From: Ensifer adhaerens
GTDB taxonomy: Bacteria > Pseudomonadota > Alphaproteobacteria > Rhizobiales > Rhizobiaceae
Direction of reading: 5' to 3'
DNA length: 64,000 nt
Assembly (NCBI RefSeq): GCF_002007205.1
Contig: NZ_LAZS01000005.1
Location: 744,001-808,000 of the forward strand
The notes under the pieces are model-generated. The model ran no database searches. It was given only the letters and a program-made list of their open reading frames with translations, and had not been told where the DNA came from. Shown piece after piece: positions 5,850 through 15,834 of this stretch. The position numbers and the translations under genes were made by a program. The first letter of the stretch is position 1. Every line of letters starts with the position of its first letter.

Positions 5850-8819
5850 CTACCGCCCAGGCCGCCCCGTCTTGCCTTTCGTCCGGCCCTTCTGCCGCTT
5901 CTGATCCGCCGGATCTTCATAGGACCCGACACCCGGTTTCGCCCGAGTGAGGATCGGCTTCTCCGGCACGTGACCGATGACCGGCTTTTCCGTCCGGCCG
6001 ACGGTCATTTCGTCGAGGGTGTTCCGGCGGAACAGCGAGCGGTCCGCGCCGGCCAGCGTGGCGACGTCGCGGCCCATTTCGTCGAGGTCGGGTTTCTGGA
6101 AATAGCTGTCGGAGGAGGAGGGACTACCCCCCTCTGTCCTGCCGGACATCTCCCCCACAGGGGGGGAGATTGCGCTGGGCTCGCCCTTGCCGGAGCGCTT
6201 GCCGCCCTGGGTGCCGCGTCCACCCTCCTGCGACCTTGCCTCTTCCCTTGCCATCGGGTCGTCCATCGCAGCCAGTTCGGCGGCCTTGAGGCGTTTGATC
6301 TCGTCGCGCAGGCGGGCGGCCTTTTCGAAGTCGAGGTCGGCGGCGGCGTCGCGCATCTGTTTTTCCAGCGCGTTAAGGTGCGCCTGCAGGTTGTTGCCGA
6401 CGAGGTGGCCGCCGTCGGCGAAACCCTTGCCGGCGACGCCGGAGATGTCGGCGCGGACGTGGTCCTTCTCGTAGACCGAGTCGAGGATGTCGGAGATCTT
6501 CGCCTTTACCGATTCCGGCGTGATGCCGTTGGCCTCGTTATAGGCCATCTGCTTTTCGCGGCGGCGGCTGGTTTCGTCCATGGCGCGCTGCATCGAGCCG
6601 GTGATCTGGTCGGCGTAGAGGATGACCTTGCCGTCGACGTTACGGGCGGCGCGGCCGATGGTCTGGACCAGCGAGGTCTCGGAACGCAGGAACCCTTCCT
6701 TGTCGGCGTCGAGAATGGCGACGAAGCCGCATTCGGGAATGTCGAGACCTTCGCGCAGCAGGTTGATGCCGACGAGCACGTCGAAAGCACCGAGACGCAG
6801 GTCGCGGATGATCTCGATGCGCTCCAGCGTGTCGATGTCGGAGTGCATGTAGCGCACGCGAATGCCCTGTTCGTGCAGGTATTCGGTGAGGTCCTCGGCC
6901 ATGCGCTTGGTGAGCACCGTGACGAGCGTGCGGTAGCCGGCCTCGGCCGTCTCGCGGATTTCGCCGAGCACGTCGTCGACCTGGGTTTTCGCCGAGCGCA
7001 CTTCCACCGGCGGGTCGATCAGGCCGGTCGGGCGGATGACCTGTTCGGCAAAGACGCCGCCGGACTGTTCCAGTTCCCACGAGCCGGGCGTCGCCGAAAC
7101 GGCGATCGTGTCGGGGCGCATCGCGTCCCATTCCTCGAAGCGCAGCGGGCGGTTGTCCATGCAGGAGGGCAGGCGGAAGCCGTATTCGGCCAGCGTCGCC
7201 TTGCGGCGGAAGTCGCCGCGATACATGCCGCCGATCTGACTGACGGAGACGTGGCTCTCGTCGATGAACAGCAGCGCGTTGTCGGGGATATATTCGAACA
7301 GCGTCGGCGGCGGCTCGCCGGGATTGCGGCCGGTGAGGTAGCGCGAATAGTTCTCGATGCCAGCGCAGGAGCCGGTCGCCTCCAGCATCTCGATGTCGTA
7401 GCGGGTGCGCTGCTCCAGCCGCTGGGCTTCGAGCAGGCGGCCGCCCTTTTCCAGTTCGGCCAGGCGGTGCACCAGCTCTTCCTTGATCGCCTTGATGGCG
7501 CCGTTCAGCGTCGGGCGCGGCGTCACATAGTGCGAGTTCGCGTAGATCTTCACCGACTTCAGGTCGCCGGTCTTCTGGCCGGTCAGCGGATCGAACTCGG
7601 TGATGGCGTCGATCTCGTCGCCGAACATGGAGATGCGCCAGGCAGCGTCCTCCAAGTGGGCCGGGAAGATCTCGATCGTGTCGCCGCGCACCCGGAACGA
7701 GCCGCGCTGGAAATCCATGTCGCGACGCTTGTACTGCTGCGCCACCAGGTCGGCGAGAAGCTGCCGCTGGTCGAGCCGGTCGCCGACATTCATCTGGAAG
7801 GTCATGGCGGTATAGGTCTCGACCGAGCCGATACCGTAGATGCAGGAGACCGAGGCGACGATGATGCAGTCATCGCGCTCCAGCAGCGAGCGGGTGGCCG
7901 AGTGGCGCATGCGGTCGATCTGTTCGTTGATCGAGGATTCCTTCTCGATGAAGGTATCCGAGCGCGGCACATAGGCTTCCGGCTGGTAATAGTCGTAGTA
8001 GGAGACGAAGTACTCGACGGCGTTATCCGGGAAGAAGTTCTTGAACTCGGAATAGAGCTGGGCGGCGAGCGTCTTGTTCGGCGCCAGGATGACCGCGGGG
8101 CGCTGCGTCGCCTCGATCACCTTGGCCATGGTGAAGGTCTTGCCCGAGCCGGTGACGCCGAGCAGCACCTGGCTGCGCTCGCCGGAGGAGAGGCCCTCGA
8201 CCAGATCGGCGATCGCCGTCGGCTGGTCGCCGGCCGGCTGGTAGTCCGAGGCCATGCGGATTTCGACGCCGCCTTCGGATTTCGGCGGCCGGGCCGGGCG
8301 GTGCGGGGTCCAGAGCTTGCCGTCCTTGAAAAGCGGATTGCCGCTCTCGATCAGTGCCGAAAGCGCCTCAACGGTGGCGGTGACGCCCGAGGTGGAGGTC
8401 AGCTTGGCGGCGTCTTCCAGCGACACGTCGAGGCCGGCCACCGGATTGAGGCCGGCGGCGGCGCGGGTCTTCGGGTCGGTCGAGCCGCCCATCGACGTGC
8501 CGCGCGCCGATTTGCTGCCGACGATCTCGACCTTGCCCTTCTTGCCCGCCTTTTTCGGCGCCGCGTCTTCATCCGTGCCGGCCGCCTTGCGCGCCGCCTT
8601 GGAGGCGGCGATCTCCACTTTCTTGCGGTGTTTACCGGCCTTCGAGGCGATCTCGCGCTGGCTTTCGAAGGCGGAGGCTTCCGCGTCGGCCTCGAGCTGC
8701 TTCACCCAGTCGGAGACGTTGCCACTGAGCGGCGCGCCGGAAAACGGCGCCTGCGGCGCTTCTTCGAAACCGGACGGGGTGGAGGGCTTCGGCGGGGCAT
8801 TCTTCGGAGCTTTGGTCAT
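5850..8819 (-). CDS. uvrB: Excinuclease ABC subunit B
   Basis: 989 residues from the ATG at 8819. UvrB is the damage-verification helicase of nucleotide excision repair; it receives DNA from UvrA and recruits UvrC. Walker [11 protein letters not shown] lies near residue 221, the beta-hairpin region [20 protein letters not shown] follows, then the DExH box [23 protein letters not shown], the arginine-finger motif QTIGRAARN, and a UVR motif for UvrC near the C-terminus ([17 protein letters not shown]). About 180 extra residues precede the helicase, Lys-, Ala- and Ser-rich, as in other rhizobial UvrB proteins. After the UVR motif comes a low-complexity tail that includes a translated palindromic repeat. 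A decayed second copy of this tail lies downstream. Confidence 0.97.
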   Translation of the reverse strand: MTKAPKNAPPKPSTPSGFEEAPQAPFSGAPLSGNVSDWVKQLEADAEASAFESQREIASKAGKHRKKVEIAASKAARKAAGTDEDAAPKKAGKKGKVEIVGSKSARGTSMGGSTDPKTRAAAGLNPVAGLDVSLEDAAKLTSTSGVTATVEALSALIESGNPLFKDGKLWTPHRPARPPKSEGGVEIRMASDYQPAGDQPTAIADLVEGLSSGERSQVLLGVTGSGKTFTMAKVIEATQRPAVILAPNKTLAAQLYSEFKNFFPDNAVEYFVSYYDYYQPEAYVPRSDTFIEKESSINEQIDRMRHSATRSLLERDDCIIVASVSCIYGIGSVETYTAMTFQMNVGDRLDQRQLLADLVAQQYKRRDMDFQRGSFRVRGDTIEIFPAHLEDAAWRISMFGDEIDAITEFDPLTGQKTGDLKSVKIYANSHYVTPRPTLNGAIKAIKEELVHRLAELEKGGRLLEAQRLEQRTRYDIEMLEATGSCAGIENYSRYLTGRNPGEPPPTLFEYIPDNALLFIDESHVSVSQIGGMYRGDFRRKATLAEYGFRLPSCMDNRPLRFEEWDAMRPDTIAVSATPGSWELEQSGGVFAEQVIRPTGLIDPPVEVRSAKTQVDDVLGEIRETAEAGYRTLVTVLTKRMAEDLTEYLHEQGIRVRYMHSDIDTLERIEIIRDLRLGAFDVLVGINLLREGLDIPECGFVAILDADKEGFLRSETSLVQTIGRAARNVDGKVILYADQITGSMQRAMDETSRRREKQMAYNEANGITPESVKAKISDILDSVYEKDHVRADISGVAGKGFADGGHLVGNNLQAHLNALEKQMRDAAADLDFEKAARLRDEIKRLKAAELAAMDDPMAREEARSQEGGRGTQGGKRSGKGEPSAISPPVGEMSGRTEGGSPSSSDSYFQKPDLDEMGRDVATLAGADRSLFRRNTLDEMTVGRTEKPVIGHVPEKPILTRAKPGVGSYEDPADQKRQKGRTKGKTGRPGR
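6126..6178. repeat. Palindromic repeat embedded in frame in uvrB
   Basis: CCCCCCTCTGTCCTGCCGGA is followed by CATCTCCCCCACAGGGGGGG and then AGATTGCGCTGGG. It is the same element as at 5741-5798. On the minus strand it is read as [16 protein letters not shown] within the UvrB tail without breaking the frame, placed between the UVR motif and the end of the protein. Confidence 0.75.
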
Positions 8820-9071
8820 GGCGGGGAATATGGAGAGAGTCCGGGCGAAAGTGAAGGGGCGAACGAGTACAAATAGGCAACATTTCGCTGCCTCGGCAAG
8901 CCCTGGCTTTTTGGGTCGTCGCATCACGAAACGTGCCCGTTCAACCGTGACGGGCCGGAAACGCGTCGCGGCGTAACCCTTACGGTTGCGCGCCTGACGC
9001 AGCGTTACCCCGATTGGGCGAGAAGACAGCCAAGCCTGGCGCGTGATACCAATAGTTCTTTGGAGGGTGCC

Positions 9072-10010
9072 ATGTTCTGCTTGCGTGGTGCCGCACTTGG
9101 GCTTTGCGCCGTGGTCCTTGGTCCGATGTCCCTGTTTGCCGCCGAACCGGTCGGCAAGGCAGTGGAGATCCGGACAGCGGTCAACGGTGCCCGGGGTGCG
9201 ATTGCGGTCCGAGACCCTGTCTACAAGAACGAACGGATATCGACATCGAAGTCCGGGCTCGGGCAGTTCGTCTTCGAGGACGGCACCAAGCTTGCGGTCG
9301 GCTGGGGCTCCTCCGTCGTCATCGACAAGTTCGTCTACGACGACAAGAAGTCGGTGAAGAAACTCACCATCCTGGCCGCCAAGGGCACGTTCCGCTGGAT
9401 CAGCGGCAAGTCCGGCCATTCCGCCTATGAAATCGTCACGCCGGCCGGCACCATCGGGGTGCGCGGCACCGCCTTCGACTTCTTCGTCGGCCCGGATGGC
9501 ACCACTGCGGTGGTGCTGCTCAGCGGCGCGGCGGATTTCTGCGGCCCTGGCGGTTGCCGGCAGCTGACGCAGCGCTGCGACTGCATCGTCGCCAAGCCCG
9601 GCCGCCGGGCCACCGAACCGAAGCGGGTCAGCCGCACGACGTTGAAATCCCTGGGCAATGCCCAGGCGCTGCCGTTCCTGTCCGGCGGACAACGCCTGTC
9701 CGGAGCGATCGGCTGGGTGGGCGGCGGTTGCGGGCTGCGCGCGGCGCAGTTCGAGGGCACCACCCGCACGGTACCCGAACGACCGGCTCCCGTCGAAGAG
9801 AAGCCGCGCGAGGAGAAGCCGCCGCCCAAAGAGGATCCGGGACCGCGGCCCGAGACCCCCGGCGATCCAGGGCCGCGGCCGGAGAACCCCGGCGATCCCG
9901 GTCCACGCAACGACAACCCGGGTGACCCGGGACCGCAGAACGGCGGTGGCGGAGACCAGCCGAACGGGGATCAGGGGACGCAGCAGGATCAGGCCCCCAG
10001 CCAGGATTGA
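9072..10010 (+). CDS. Secreted FecR-domain protein with Pro-rich tail
   Basis: 312 residues from the ATG at 9072, which has GGAGG at 9062-9066. A signal peptide covers roughly residues 1-23 (ending SLFAA), placing it in the periplasm. Residues about 45-150 form a FecR-like domain ([62 protein letters not shown]). Here the domain occurs without a TonB receptor or ECF sigma factor. Six Cys lie at about 160-215. The last 70 residues are a disordered tail with repeated DPGPRPE(T/N)PGD units. It converges on a CHASE2 cyclase gene; FecR proteins beside CHASE2 cyclases recur in rhizobia, which suggests a joint envelope-sensing role. That link is inferred. Confidence 0.85.
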   Translation: MFCLRGAALGLCAVVLGPMSLFAAEPVGKAVEIRTAVNGARGAIAVRDPVYKNERISTSKSGLGQFVFEDGTKLAVGWGSSVVIDKFVYDDKKSVKKLTILAAKGTFRWISGKSGHSAYEIVTPAGTIGVRGTAFDFFVGPDGTTAVVLLSGAADFCGPGGCRQLTQRCDCIVAKPGRRATEPKRVSRTTLKSLGNAQALPFLSGGQRLSGAIGWVGGGCGLRAAQFEGTTRTVPERPAPVEEKPREEKPPPKEDPGPRPETPGDPGPRPENPGDPGPRNDNPGDPGPQNGGGGDQPNGDQGTQQDQAPSQD

Positions 10011-10190
10011 TGGATGTGGCGGCAAAGGTTTTGCCGCCGACCTTTCCGGATCGAAGCCAGATCCGCGCCACCGGCCGATGGTCTACGGCCGGTTTCGTTG
10101 CATGAAAATATCCTTGAATCATGAGGCTGCGGCGATTTCCGCATGTATCGTATGAGGCGCCGCAGGTGGTCTCGACAGCCGCCGGAAAAC

Positions 10191-12362
10191 TCATTCGGCC
10201 GGGCGCCTGGCGGTCTCTTCCGTCGCCTGGGCAAAGTGCTCGGCGCGCCGGCCGATCCGGGCGTAGAAGCCTGTCAGCGCCGGCGTCAGCGCCGCCGCCT
10301 TCAGCTTGGCGGCATTGATGATGCTGCGGCTGGTCTGGGTGCGGGTGCGCAGCGCTTCGACGAGCCGATCGTGCAGGCCGCGCAGGTCCTGGAAGGCGGG
10401 CGTGGCGGCGAGGGTTTCGTCGCCGGCGACGGCGTAGACGCGGGTTCGGGTCGTCTTGCCCTTCAGGCTGAGCGCCCCGGCATCGAGCATCGCATGGTCC
10501 GGCAGCGCCTGGGCGGTCGCCTCGGAGACGAGGATGTCGATGTTGACGTCCTTGCAGGCGGCTTCGATGCGCGCGGCAATGTTGACGGTGTCGCCGACGG
10601 CGGAATAGTTGAAGCGCGTCTCGGCGCCCATGTTGCCGACGCAGGCAAGCCCGGTATGGATGCCGATGCCGATGCGCACTTCCTGATCGGCGCCGAAGCC
10701 GAAGGCATTGTCGGCGTTGAGCCGCGCCAGCGTCTCGCGCATGCCGAGCGCCGCGCGCACCGCCATTTGCGGATGGTTGGCGACGTCGACCGGCGCGTTC
10801 CAGAAGGCCATGATCGAATCGCCGATGAACTTGTCGAGCGTGCCCTCGTTGGCCAGCACATGCCGGCTCAGCGCGTCGAGCAGCGTGTTGAGAAAGGCGA
10901 CCACCTCGGTCGGCGTCATGCGCTCGCTCATCTCGGTGAAGCTGCGCACGTCGACGAACATCACCGTCAGCTCGCGATCGTCGCCGCCGAGGCTGAGTGC
11001 ATTGCGCGTATGCTCGATGCGATAGAGCAGTGACGGCGAGAGATAGCGGCCGAAGGCCTGCCGCACCTCGCGCCGTTCGCGATCGGTCACCAGGAAGCGA
11101 TAGGCGGTGGCCGCGAAATGGGTGATCGAGGCGGCAAGAATCGGGGCCAGCGGATCGAAGAGCCGTCCGCCATAATAGAAGGCGATCCAGGAGGCGACGA
11201 GCGCGAGCGCGGTGACGGCAAGGCCGCAGACGAGCGCGACGACCGGGCTGACAAAGGTGGTGAGCAGCACCAGCAGCGTTCCGGCCAGCGCGATCGACAG
11301 GATTTCGAGCCCATTCGCCCAGTCCGGGCGCGAGAGATAGCGGCCCGACAGGATCTGCTCGACGATCTGCGCGTGGATCGAAACACCAGGCACGTTCTGG
11401 CCGAGCGCGGTGGTGCGCACGTCCTGCAGTCCGGCCGCCGAGGTGCCGATGAAGACGATGCTGCCTTCGATGCCGGCGCGGATATCCGGCGAAGGCTCGC
11501 CATCGGCGAGAATGCGGCGCGCGGAGATGTAGCGTTCCGTCGTGTCCGGCGTGACATAGAGCCAGACCTCGCCACTCGACATTAGCGGCACGACGAAGTC
11601 GCCGATCTTGACGGCCGTCAGCGTGTTGGCGACGTCGGGTGCGGCGGCCAGCACATAGGTCGAAGCGCCCTGGGCCACCCGCAGGGCCTCCATGGCCAGG
11701 CTCGGATAGAACTGCTGGCCGTCGCTCAGGAACAGCGGGGCGGTGCGCACCACCGCCGAGGACGAGCCGGGATTGAGGCTGATATGACCGAGGCCGGCGG
11801 CATTGGCTTCGAGCTGCGGCCTGAGCGGCGTCGCGGCCCGCAGGCGCGGCGGCGCTTCGTTGGCGCTTTCGCCGGTCAGGGCAAAGCCGGCCTTGACCGG
11901 CGGCAGGTAGCTGCCCTCGTTGGTCAGGCCGAAGCCGAGCACGACGGGCTTGTCGCGGATCGCTTCGGAGAAGATCTCGTCATTGTCCGGCAGGGCGGCA
12001 AGGAAGGACGGATCGACGCCGCCGACATCGCGCACCACCGTGCGCGGCGACAGGCGGTCCGGTTCGGCAAAGAGCACGTCGAAGGCGATCGCGGCGGCTC
12101 CCATCTCGCCCAACCGGTTCGTCAGCTTCGCCAGCCGGTCGCGTGGCCAGGGCCATTGCCCGAGTTCGCGCAGCGACGCCTCGTCGATATCGACGATCTT
12201 GACCGGCATGGCCTCGAAGCGCCGCGGCGCGATGCGCTGGTACTCGTCGAAGGTGACGTCGCGCGCCTGGCGCAGCAACTGCGGATCCTGGGTGCGCAGG
12301 ATGGTGAAGAAGGCCACCACCGTCATGCCGATCAGAACGCCGAACAGTTGCGATCGTGTCAT
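10191..12362 (-). CDS. CHASE2-domain class III adenylate/guanylate cyclase
   Basis: 723 residues. One N-terminal membrane segment (LFGVLIGMTVVAFFTIL) leads into a periplasmic CHASE2 domain (VKIVDIDEASLRELGQWPWPRDRLAKL, AAIAFDVLFAEPDRLSP, IVFIGTSAAGLQDVRTT). Three membrane segments follow at about 350-425, then a cytoplasmic class III catalytic domain. Metal-binding Asp are visible in VMFVDVRSFTEMSE and DKFIGDSIMAFW, and the transition-state region is NYSAVGDTVNIAARIEAA. It makes cAMP, or possibly cGMP, in response to an unknown periplasmic signal. It starts six bases after the stop of the upstream cyclase gene, so the two form one operon. The FecR-domain gene lies 180 bases beyond its 3' end, convergent. 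Confidence 0.93.
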   Translation of the reverse strand: MTRSQLFGVLIGMTVVAFFTILRTQDPQLLRQARDVTFDEYQRIAPRRFEAMPVKIVDIDEASLRELGQWPWPRDRLAKLTNRLGEMGAAAIAFDVLFAEPDRLSPRTVVRDVGGVDPSFLAALPDNDEIFSEAIRDKPVVLGFGLTNEGSYLPPVKAGFALTGESANEAPPRLRAATPLRPQLEANAAGLGHISLNPGSSSAVVRTAPLFLSDGQQFYPSLAMEALRVAQGASTYVLAAAPDVANTLTAVKIGDFVVPLMSSGEVWLYVTPDTTERYISARRILADGEPSPDIRAGIEGSIVFIGTSAAGLQDVRTTALGQNVPGVSIHAQIVEQILSGRYLSRPDWANGLEILSIALAGTLLVLLTTFVSPVVALVCGLAVTALALVASWIAFYYGGRLFDPLAPILAASITHFAATAYRFLVTDRERREVRQAFGRYLSPSLLYRIEHTRNALSLGGDDRELTVMFVDVRSFTEMSERMTPTEVVAFLNTLLDALSRHVLANEGTLDKFIGDSIMAFWNAPVDVANHPQMAVRAALGMRETLARLNADNAFGFGADQEVRIGIGIHTGLACVGNMGAETRFNYSAVGDTVNIAARIEAACKDVNIDILVSEATAQALPDHAMLDAGALSLKGKTTRTRVYAVAGDETLAATPAFQDLRGLHDRLVEALRTRTQTSRSIINAAKLKAAALTPALTGFYARIGRRAEHFAQATEETARRPAE

Positions 12363-12368
12363 GGCGGC

Positions 12369-14123
12369 CTACGGAACGATGGGCAGGCCCGCCTTGACGA
12401 GCCCTTCGTTGAAATGCGCGTGGTCGGCGGGGTCGACATAGGCGGTGAAGAAGCGCCAATAGCGCGGCACGTCGCGCGGCGCATTGGCGATCGCCTCCGG
12501 AAACAGCTTGCGCGCCTCGTCGATGCGGCCGAGCTGGCCGAGACAGGTGATGAGCATGACGAGGTTGAAATAGGTGCGGCGCAGAAGCAGCGCCCGCTCG
12601 GCATGGCGCAAGGCCTCCTCATAGCCGCCGAGATGGTAGTGGGCGAGCGCGATACGGTTGAGGAAGAGGTAGGTCAGCGGATCGTGCGGGCTCAGCCTCA
12701 GCGCCTTGTGCAACGGGTCCAGCGCCTCGGCAAAACGGCCGATATAGATGCGCGCCCAGCCGAGCGCCATGTGGGCGAGCGCGAAGTTCGAGTTGATGTC
12801 GATCGCCTGCTGCGCTTCCTCTACCGCAGCGTGCGGCCTCTGGGCGGCGAAGTTGGCGAGACACATGACATAGTGACAGTAGGGATCGTGATCGTCGATC
12901 ACGACGGCGTGGGCGGCTTCCGCCTGCAGTTCGGCGCTGTCTCGGTCGATGTCCTTGCTGAAGCCGAAGAAACAGCGGGCAAAGAGCGAGCGGGCGAGCA
13001 TCATGTGTGCGCGGCCGAATTCGGGGTCGAGGGCGATCGCGCGCCGCTGCCATTCGATCGCCTCGTCGAAATGCGCGGCGGAATCCTGCGCGTTGTGCAG
13101 GAGCGTGCCGCGCATGTGGCATTCATAGGCGTCGAGATTGTCGGTGCCACGCAGAAGCGCGCGGCGGTTTTCGCCGATCAGGATTTCCGGCTCGATCGCC
13201 GCGACCACATGCTGGGTGATCTCGTCCTGAATGGCGAAGAGGTCGGCGAACTCACGCTCGTAGCGCTGCGCCCAGAGGTGGTTGCCGGTCTCCGCCTCGA
13301 TCAACTGGCCGGTGACGCGCACGCGGGAGCCGGAGCGGCGCACGCTGCCCTCGACGATGTAGCGCACGCCCAGGTCCCGGCCGATCTGTTTGACGTCGAC
13401 GGCGCGGCCCTTGTAGGCAAAGGAGGAATTACGGGCGATGACGAAGAACCAGCGGTAGAGCGACAGCGCGGTGATGATGTCCTCGGTCAGCCCGTCGGCG
13501 AAGAAGTCCTGTTCGGGGTCGCCGGACATGTTGACGAAGGGCAGAACGGCGATCGACGGCTTGTCGGGCAGGGAAAGCGGCATGCCGGGCAGGTCGCCGC
13601 CCGCCGGGTCCTCGCGCCAGTCGACGCGGTGCACCAGGACCGGACGCGGTATGTTCTTCAGCGCGCGCTCGCCGAGGCGCTGCATCGGAAACTCGAGCTT
13701 GCCTTCGATCTGGTCATGCAGCGCGCCGGAGATGCAGATGTCGTTCGGCTGCGCCACCTGCTGGAGCCGGGCGGCGACGTTGACGCCGTCGCCAAGCAGA
13801 TTGCCGCCGTCGACGACGACATCGCCGAGATTGAGACCGATGCGGAACTCCATGCGCCGCTCCGGCTGAAGGTCGGCATTGCGGCGCTGCAGCGTTCGCT
13901 GGATCGCGACCGCCGCCCGCACGGCCTGCACGGCGCTCTGGAATTCCGCGACCAGGCTGTCGCCGGCCGCACCGAAGACGCGGCCCCCGTGCTCCGCAGC
14001 CAGGCCGGAAATCGTCTCGCAGTAGGTGGCCAGGGTCGCAAGCGTGCCTTCCTCGTCGGTCGCGACAAGGCGACTGTAACCAGCGACATCGGCAGCAAGG
14101 ATCACGGCGAGCTTCCGTTCCAA
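12369..14123 (-). CDS. Class III nucleotide cyclase with TolB-like and TPR regions
   Basis: 584 residues, no signal peptide. Residues 1-180 are a cyclase domain: LAVILAADVAGYSRL (first metal Asp), GAAGDSLVAEF (second) and LLGDGVNVAARLQQ. Residues about 190-330 resemble the TolB/FlgO-like module common in these proteins (SIAVLPFVNMSGDPEQDFFADGLTEDI). Residues about 350-575 are tetratricopeptide-like helical repeats, probably for protein contacts. It is likely a cytoplasmic cyclic-nucleotide synthase whose activity is set by a partner. It is the first gene of a two-gene operon with the CHASE2 cyclase. Sinorhizobium genomes carry many such cyclases, so the individual role cannot be assigned. Confidence 0.92.
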   Translation of the reverse strand: MERKLAVILAADVAGYSRLVATDEEGTLATLATYCETISGLAAEHGGRVFGAAGDSLVAEFQSAVQAVRAAVAIQRTLQRRNADLQPERRMEFRIGLNLGDVVVDGGNLLGDGVNVAARLQQVAQPNDICISGALHDQIEGKLEFPMQRLGERALKNIPRPVLVHRVDWREDPAGGDLPGMPLSLPDKPSIAVLPFVNMSGDPEQDFFADGLTEDIITALSLYRWFFVIARNSSFAYKGRAVDVKQIGRDLGVRYIVEGSVRRSGSRVRVTGQLIEAETGNHLWAQRYEREFADLFAIQDEITQHVVAAIEPEILIGENRRALLRGTDNLDAYECHMRGTLLHNAQDSAAHFDEAIEWQRRAIALDPEFGRAHMMLARSLFARCFFGFSKDIDRDSAELQAEAAHAVVIDDHDPYCHYVMCLANFAAQRPHAAVEEAQQAIDINSNFALAHMALGWARIYIGRFAEALDPLHKALRLSPHDPLTYLFLNRIALAHYHLGGYEEALRHAERALLLRRTYFNLVMLITCLGQLGRIDEARKLFPEAIANAPRDVPRYWRFFTAYVDPADHAHFNEGLVKAGLPIVP

Positions 14124-14326
14124 GGCGGCGGGCCCTCCTGCGGCATCTGGTCAGAAGGAAATTAAGCGTAACTTAAATTAGAAAAGCCGAGAAGCGTAAA
14201 TCGCCCGGATTTGCCTTTCATTCGAGCGCGGCGTGGCGGTAAACGGCTGCATGGCGATCGATGGCCATGGACCGAGCGAGGCGAGGGGGTCGACGCAGCG
14301 TCGCCCTTGGCTAGGATGTCGCCGTC

Positions 14327-14842
14327 ATGCCCCTGATTCGACCTGCACGCGAAAGCGACCTTTCTCTTCTGCCCGACATCGAACGCTCTTCGGGCGAGGT
14401 GTTCCGCACGATCCCCGATCTTGCTTGGATTGCCGACGACGATGTGCAATCGGAGGAGGCACATCGGGAATTCCTGCAAAAGGGGCTGTCGGCCGTCGTG
14501 GTCGATGCGTCCAACCGGCCGATCGGTTTCCTGTGCGCGGCAGTTACCGACGATGCCCTGCATATCTGGCAGCTGGCGGTACTGTCCGAGCATCAGGGGC
14601 AGGGATTAGGGCGCAGCCTGATGCTGTCCGCGATCGCGCATGCGCGCGCGACGTCGCTCTCGTCGCTGACGCTCACGACGTTCCGCGATCTCTCGTGGAA
14701 CGAGCTGTTCTACCGCAAGCTCGGCTTCGTGACGCTCGACGCGGGCGACCTCGATCCGCGTCTCGCGCAAATCCTCGCAAACGAGGCGGCGCATGGGTTG
14801 CCGGCGGCCCGGCGTTGCGCCATGCGGTTGTCGCTCTCTTAA
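14327..14842 (+). CDS. GNAT-family N-acetyltransferase
   Basis: 171 residues from the ATG at 14327. It opens with IRPARESDLSLLPDIERSS, the usual first strand and helix of GNAT enzymes. The acetyl-CoA-binding signature LAVLSEHQGQGLGRSLM follows at about residues 85-100, then LTTFRDLSWNELFYRKLGF. It transfers an acetyl group from acetyl-CoA to a primary amine on a substrate that cannot be predicted. It stands alone, divergent from the cyclase operon across 200 bases. Confidence 0.88.
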   Translation: MPLIRPARESDLSLLPDIERSSGEVFRTIPDLAWIADDDVQSEEAHREFLQKGLSAVVVDASNRPIGFLCAAVTDDALHIWQLAVLSEHQGQGLGRSLMLSAIAHARATSLSSLTLTTFRDLSWNELFYRKLGFVTLDAGDLDPRLAQILANEAAHGLPAARRCAMRLSLS

Positions 14843-14910
14843 GGACGCGCATCGCCGATCCGGAAAGCCGGTGCTGAAAAGAGCTCGTTCGGGCGCGGTT
14901 TAGGGCCGCG

Positions 14911-15354
14911 CTACCGCCTGATGGCGACCACCTGGCCGCGTGCGAACTGCGAGACCCTGACGCCGCCGGACTGGTTGCCGCCGATCAGTTGGGCCGTCGA
15001 TTTCGACAGCGTGGACAGGATGCCGACGTGATAGCCGCGGCCGGTGCGCACGACGACGACGTCGCCGGGACGGGCGTAGCCGAGCTTCACGGGCGCGCCG
15101 AAACGCAGCCAGGAACGGGCGATGCCGAAGCTCTGCGGCGGGCTGCGCCCGGCCTTGCGGGCAACCATGCCCATGAAATGGCCGCACCAGGGGGTGCGGG
15201 CCGGATTGATGCCGAGCGCTGCGCGAAGGGTCTTGTTGTTCTTGACCTCGTGCAGGCCCTTGTATTGCTGCGCCTGGGCAAGCATGCCCGCGCTGGCGAA
15301 TTCCGGTGTTAGAAGCGCGACATAGGCAGCCGCAAGAAACGCCAGGACCTTCAT
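14911..15354 (-). CDS. Secreted TIGR02594-like (NlpC/P60-type) putative peptidoglycan amidase
   Basis: 147 residues from the ATG at 15354, which has AAGGAGA upstream; the longer frame to 15498 lacks a ribosome-binding site. A signal peptide spans residues 1-22 (VLAFLAAAYVALLTPEFASA). The mature part contains TPWCGHFMGMVARKAG, with the probable catalytic Cys, and later RPGDVVVV and GYHVGILS with the probable catalytic His. This is the TIGR02594/CHAP-like papain-fold pattern of cell-wall amidases. It likely acts on peptidoglycan in the periplasm. It is monocistronic. Confidence 0.8.
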   Translation of the reverse strand: MKVLAFLAAAYVALLTPEFASAGMLAQAQQYKGLHEVKNNKTLRAALGINPARTPWCGHFMGMVARKAGRSPPQSFGIARSWLRFGAPVKLGYARPGDVVVVRTGRGYHVGILSTLSKSTAQLIGGNQSGGVRVSQFARGQVVAIRR

Positions 15355-15834
15355 GGTCACGTCTCCTTGACAAGTTGCTTGGTGCGAACGGTTGGGGCGG
15401 CCTGGCAATCGCCGGCATGGCACCCGGTTGCTCAACGGTTTCTCACATTTGGGAAACTTCGGCAGACATGCGCGTGCCCAGCGTTTCATACGCAGCATCG
15501 GCCTGTCGGCGAACCGCGCCGAGGCGCGGAGCCAACTTCACGGCAACTGCCGTTTCGAAGTGTGGTATTCCCCTGCCTGCCCCGTCGGGCAGTCGAGCCG
15601 ACATTGCTCAGGGGCCGGTGCAAAATTGTGGCAAAACCCGTAAAAAACTAGGGCAAGCATTGCTATTCTACGGAAATACTGATCGTTCTCAGTCGATTCG
15701 CCGCTCGATCCGCTAGAAAAATAGTGGTCACGCGCGCTCCGGTAGCGGCGCGCGGGTCGAAAGGAGGGCGGCACTTGCGCGCGGACAGGGTGCCGGCGCA
15801 TCGTCTCAGCGTGATTCGCGCGCCGAGGTTTTTC
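15355..15834. other. Intergenic stretch between two divergent genes, no gene seen
   Basis: About 480 bases separate the amidase gene from the DUF486 gene. Several open frames cross it, but none has a ribosome-binding site, signal peptide or known motif. It must contain the promoters of both flanking genes. I see no repeat family and no clear RNA structure. Confidence 0.4.

Noticed and set aside
3200-5850. Integrase gene or attachment-site repeats bounding the AIPR insert
   Set aside because: No integrase, transposase or matching direct repeat was visible; only the uvrB-tail duplication marks one side.
5826-8876. 1016-codon plus-strand open frame
   Set aside because: It runs opposite uvrB and has His/Asp/Arg/Val-rich composition typical of an antisense shadow in GC-rich DNA; no motif or ribosome-binding site.
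11784-14165. 793-codon plus-strand open frame
   Set aside because: Opposite the two cyclase genes, composition of a GC shadow, no domain.
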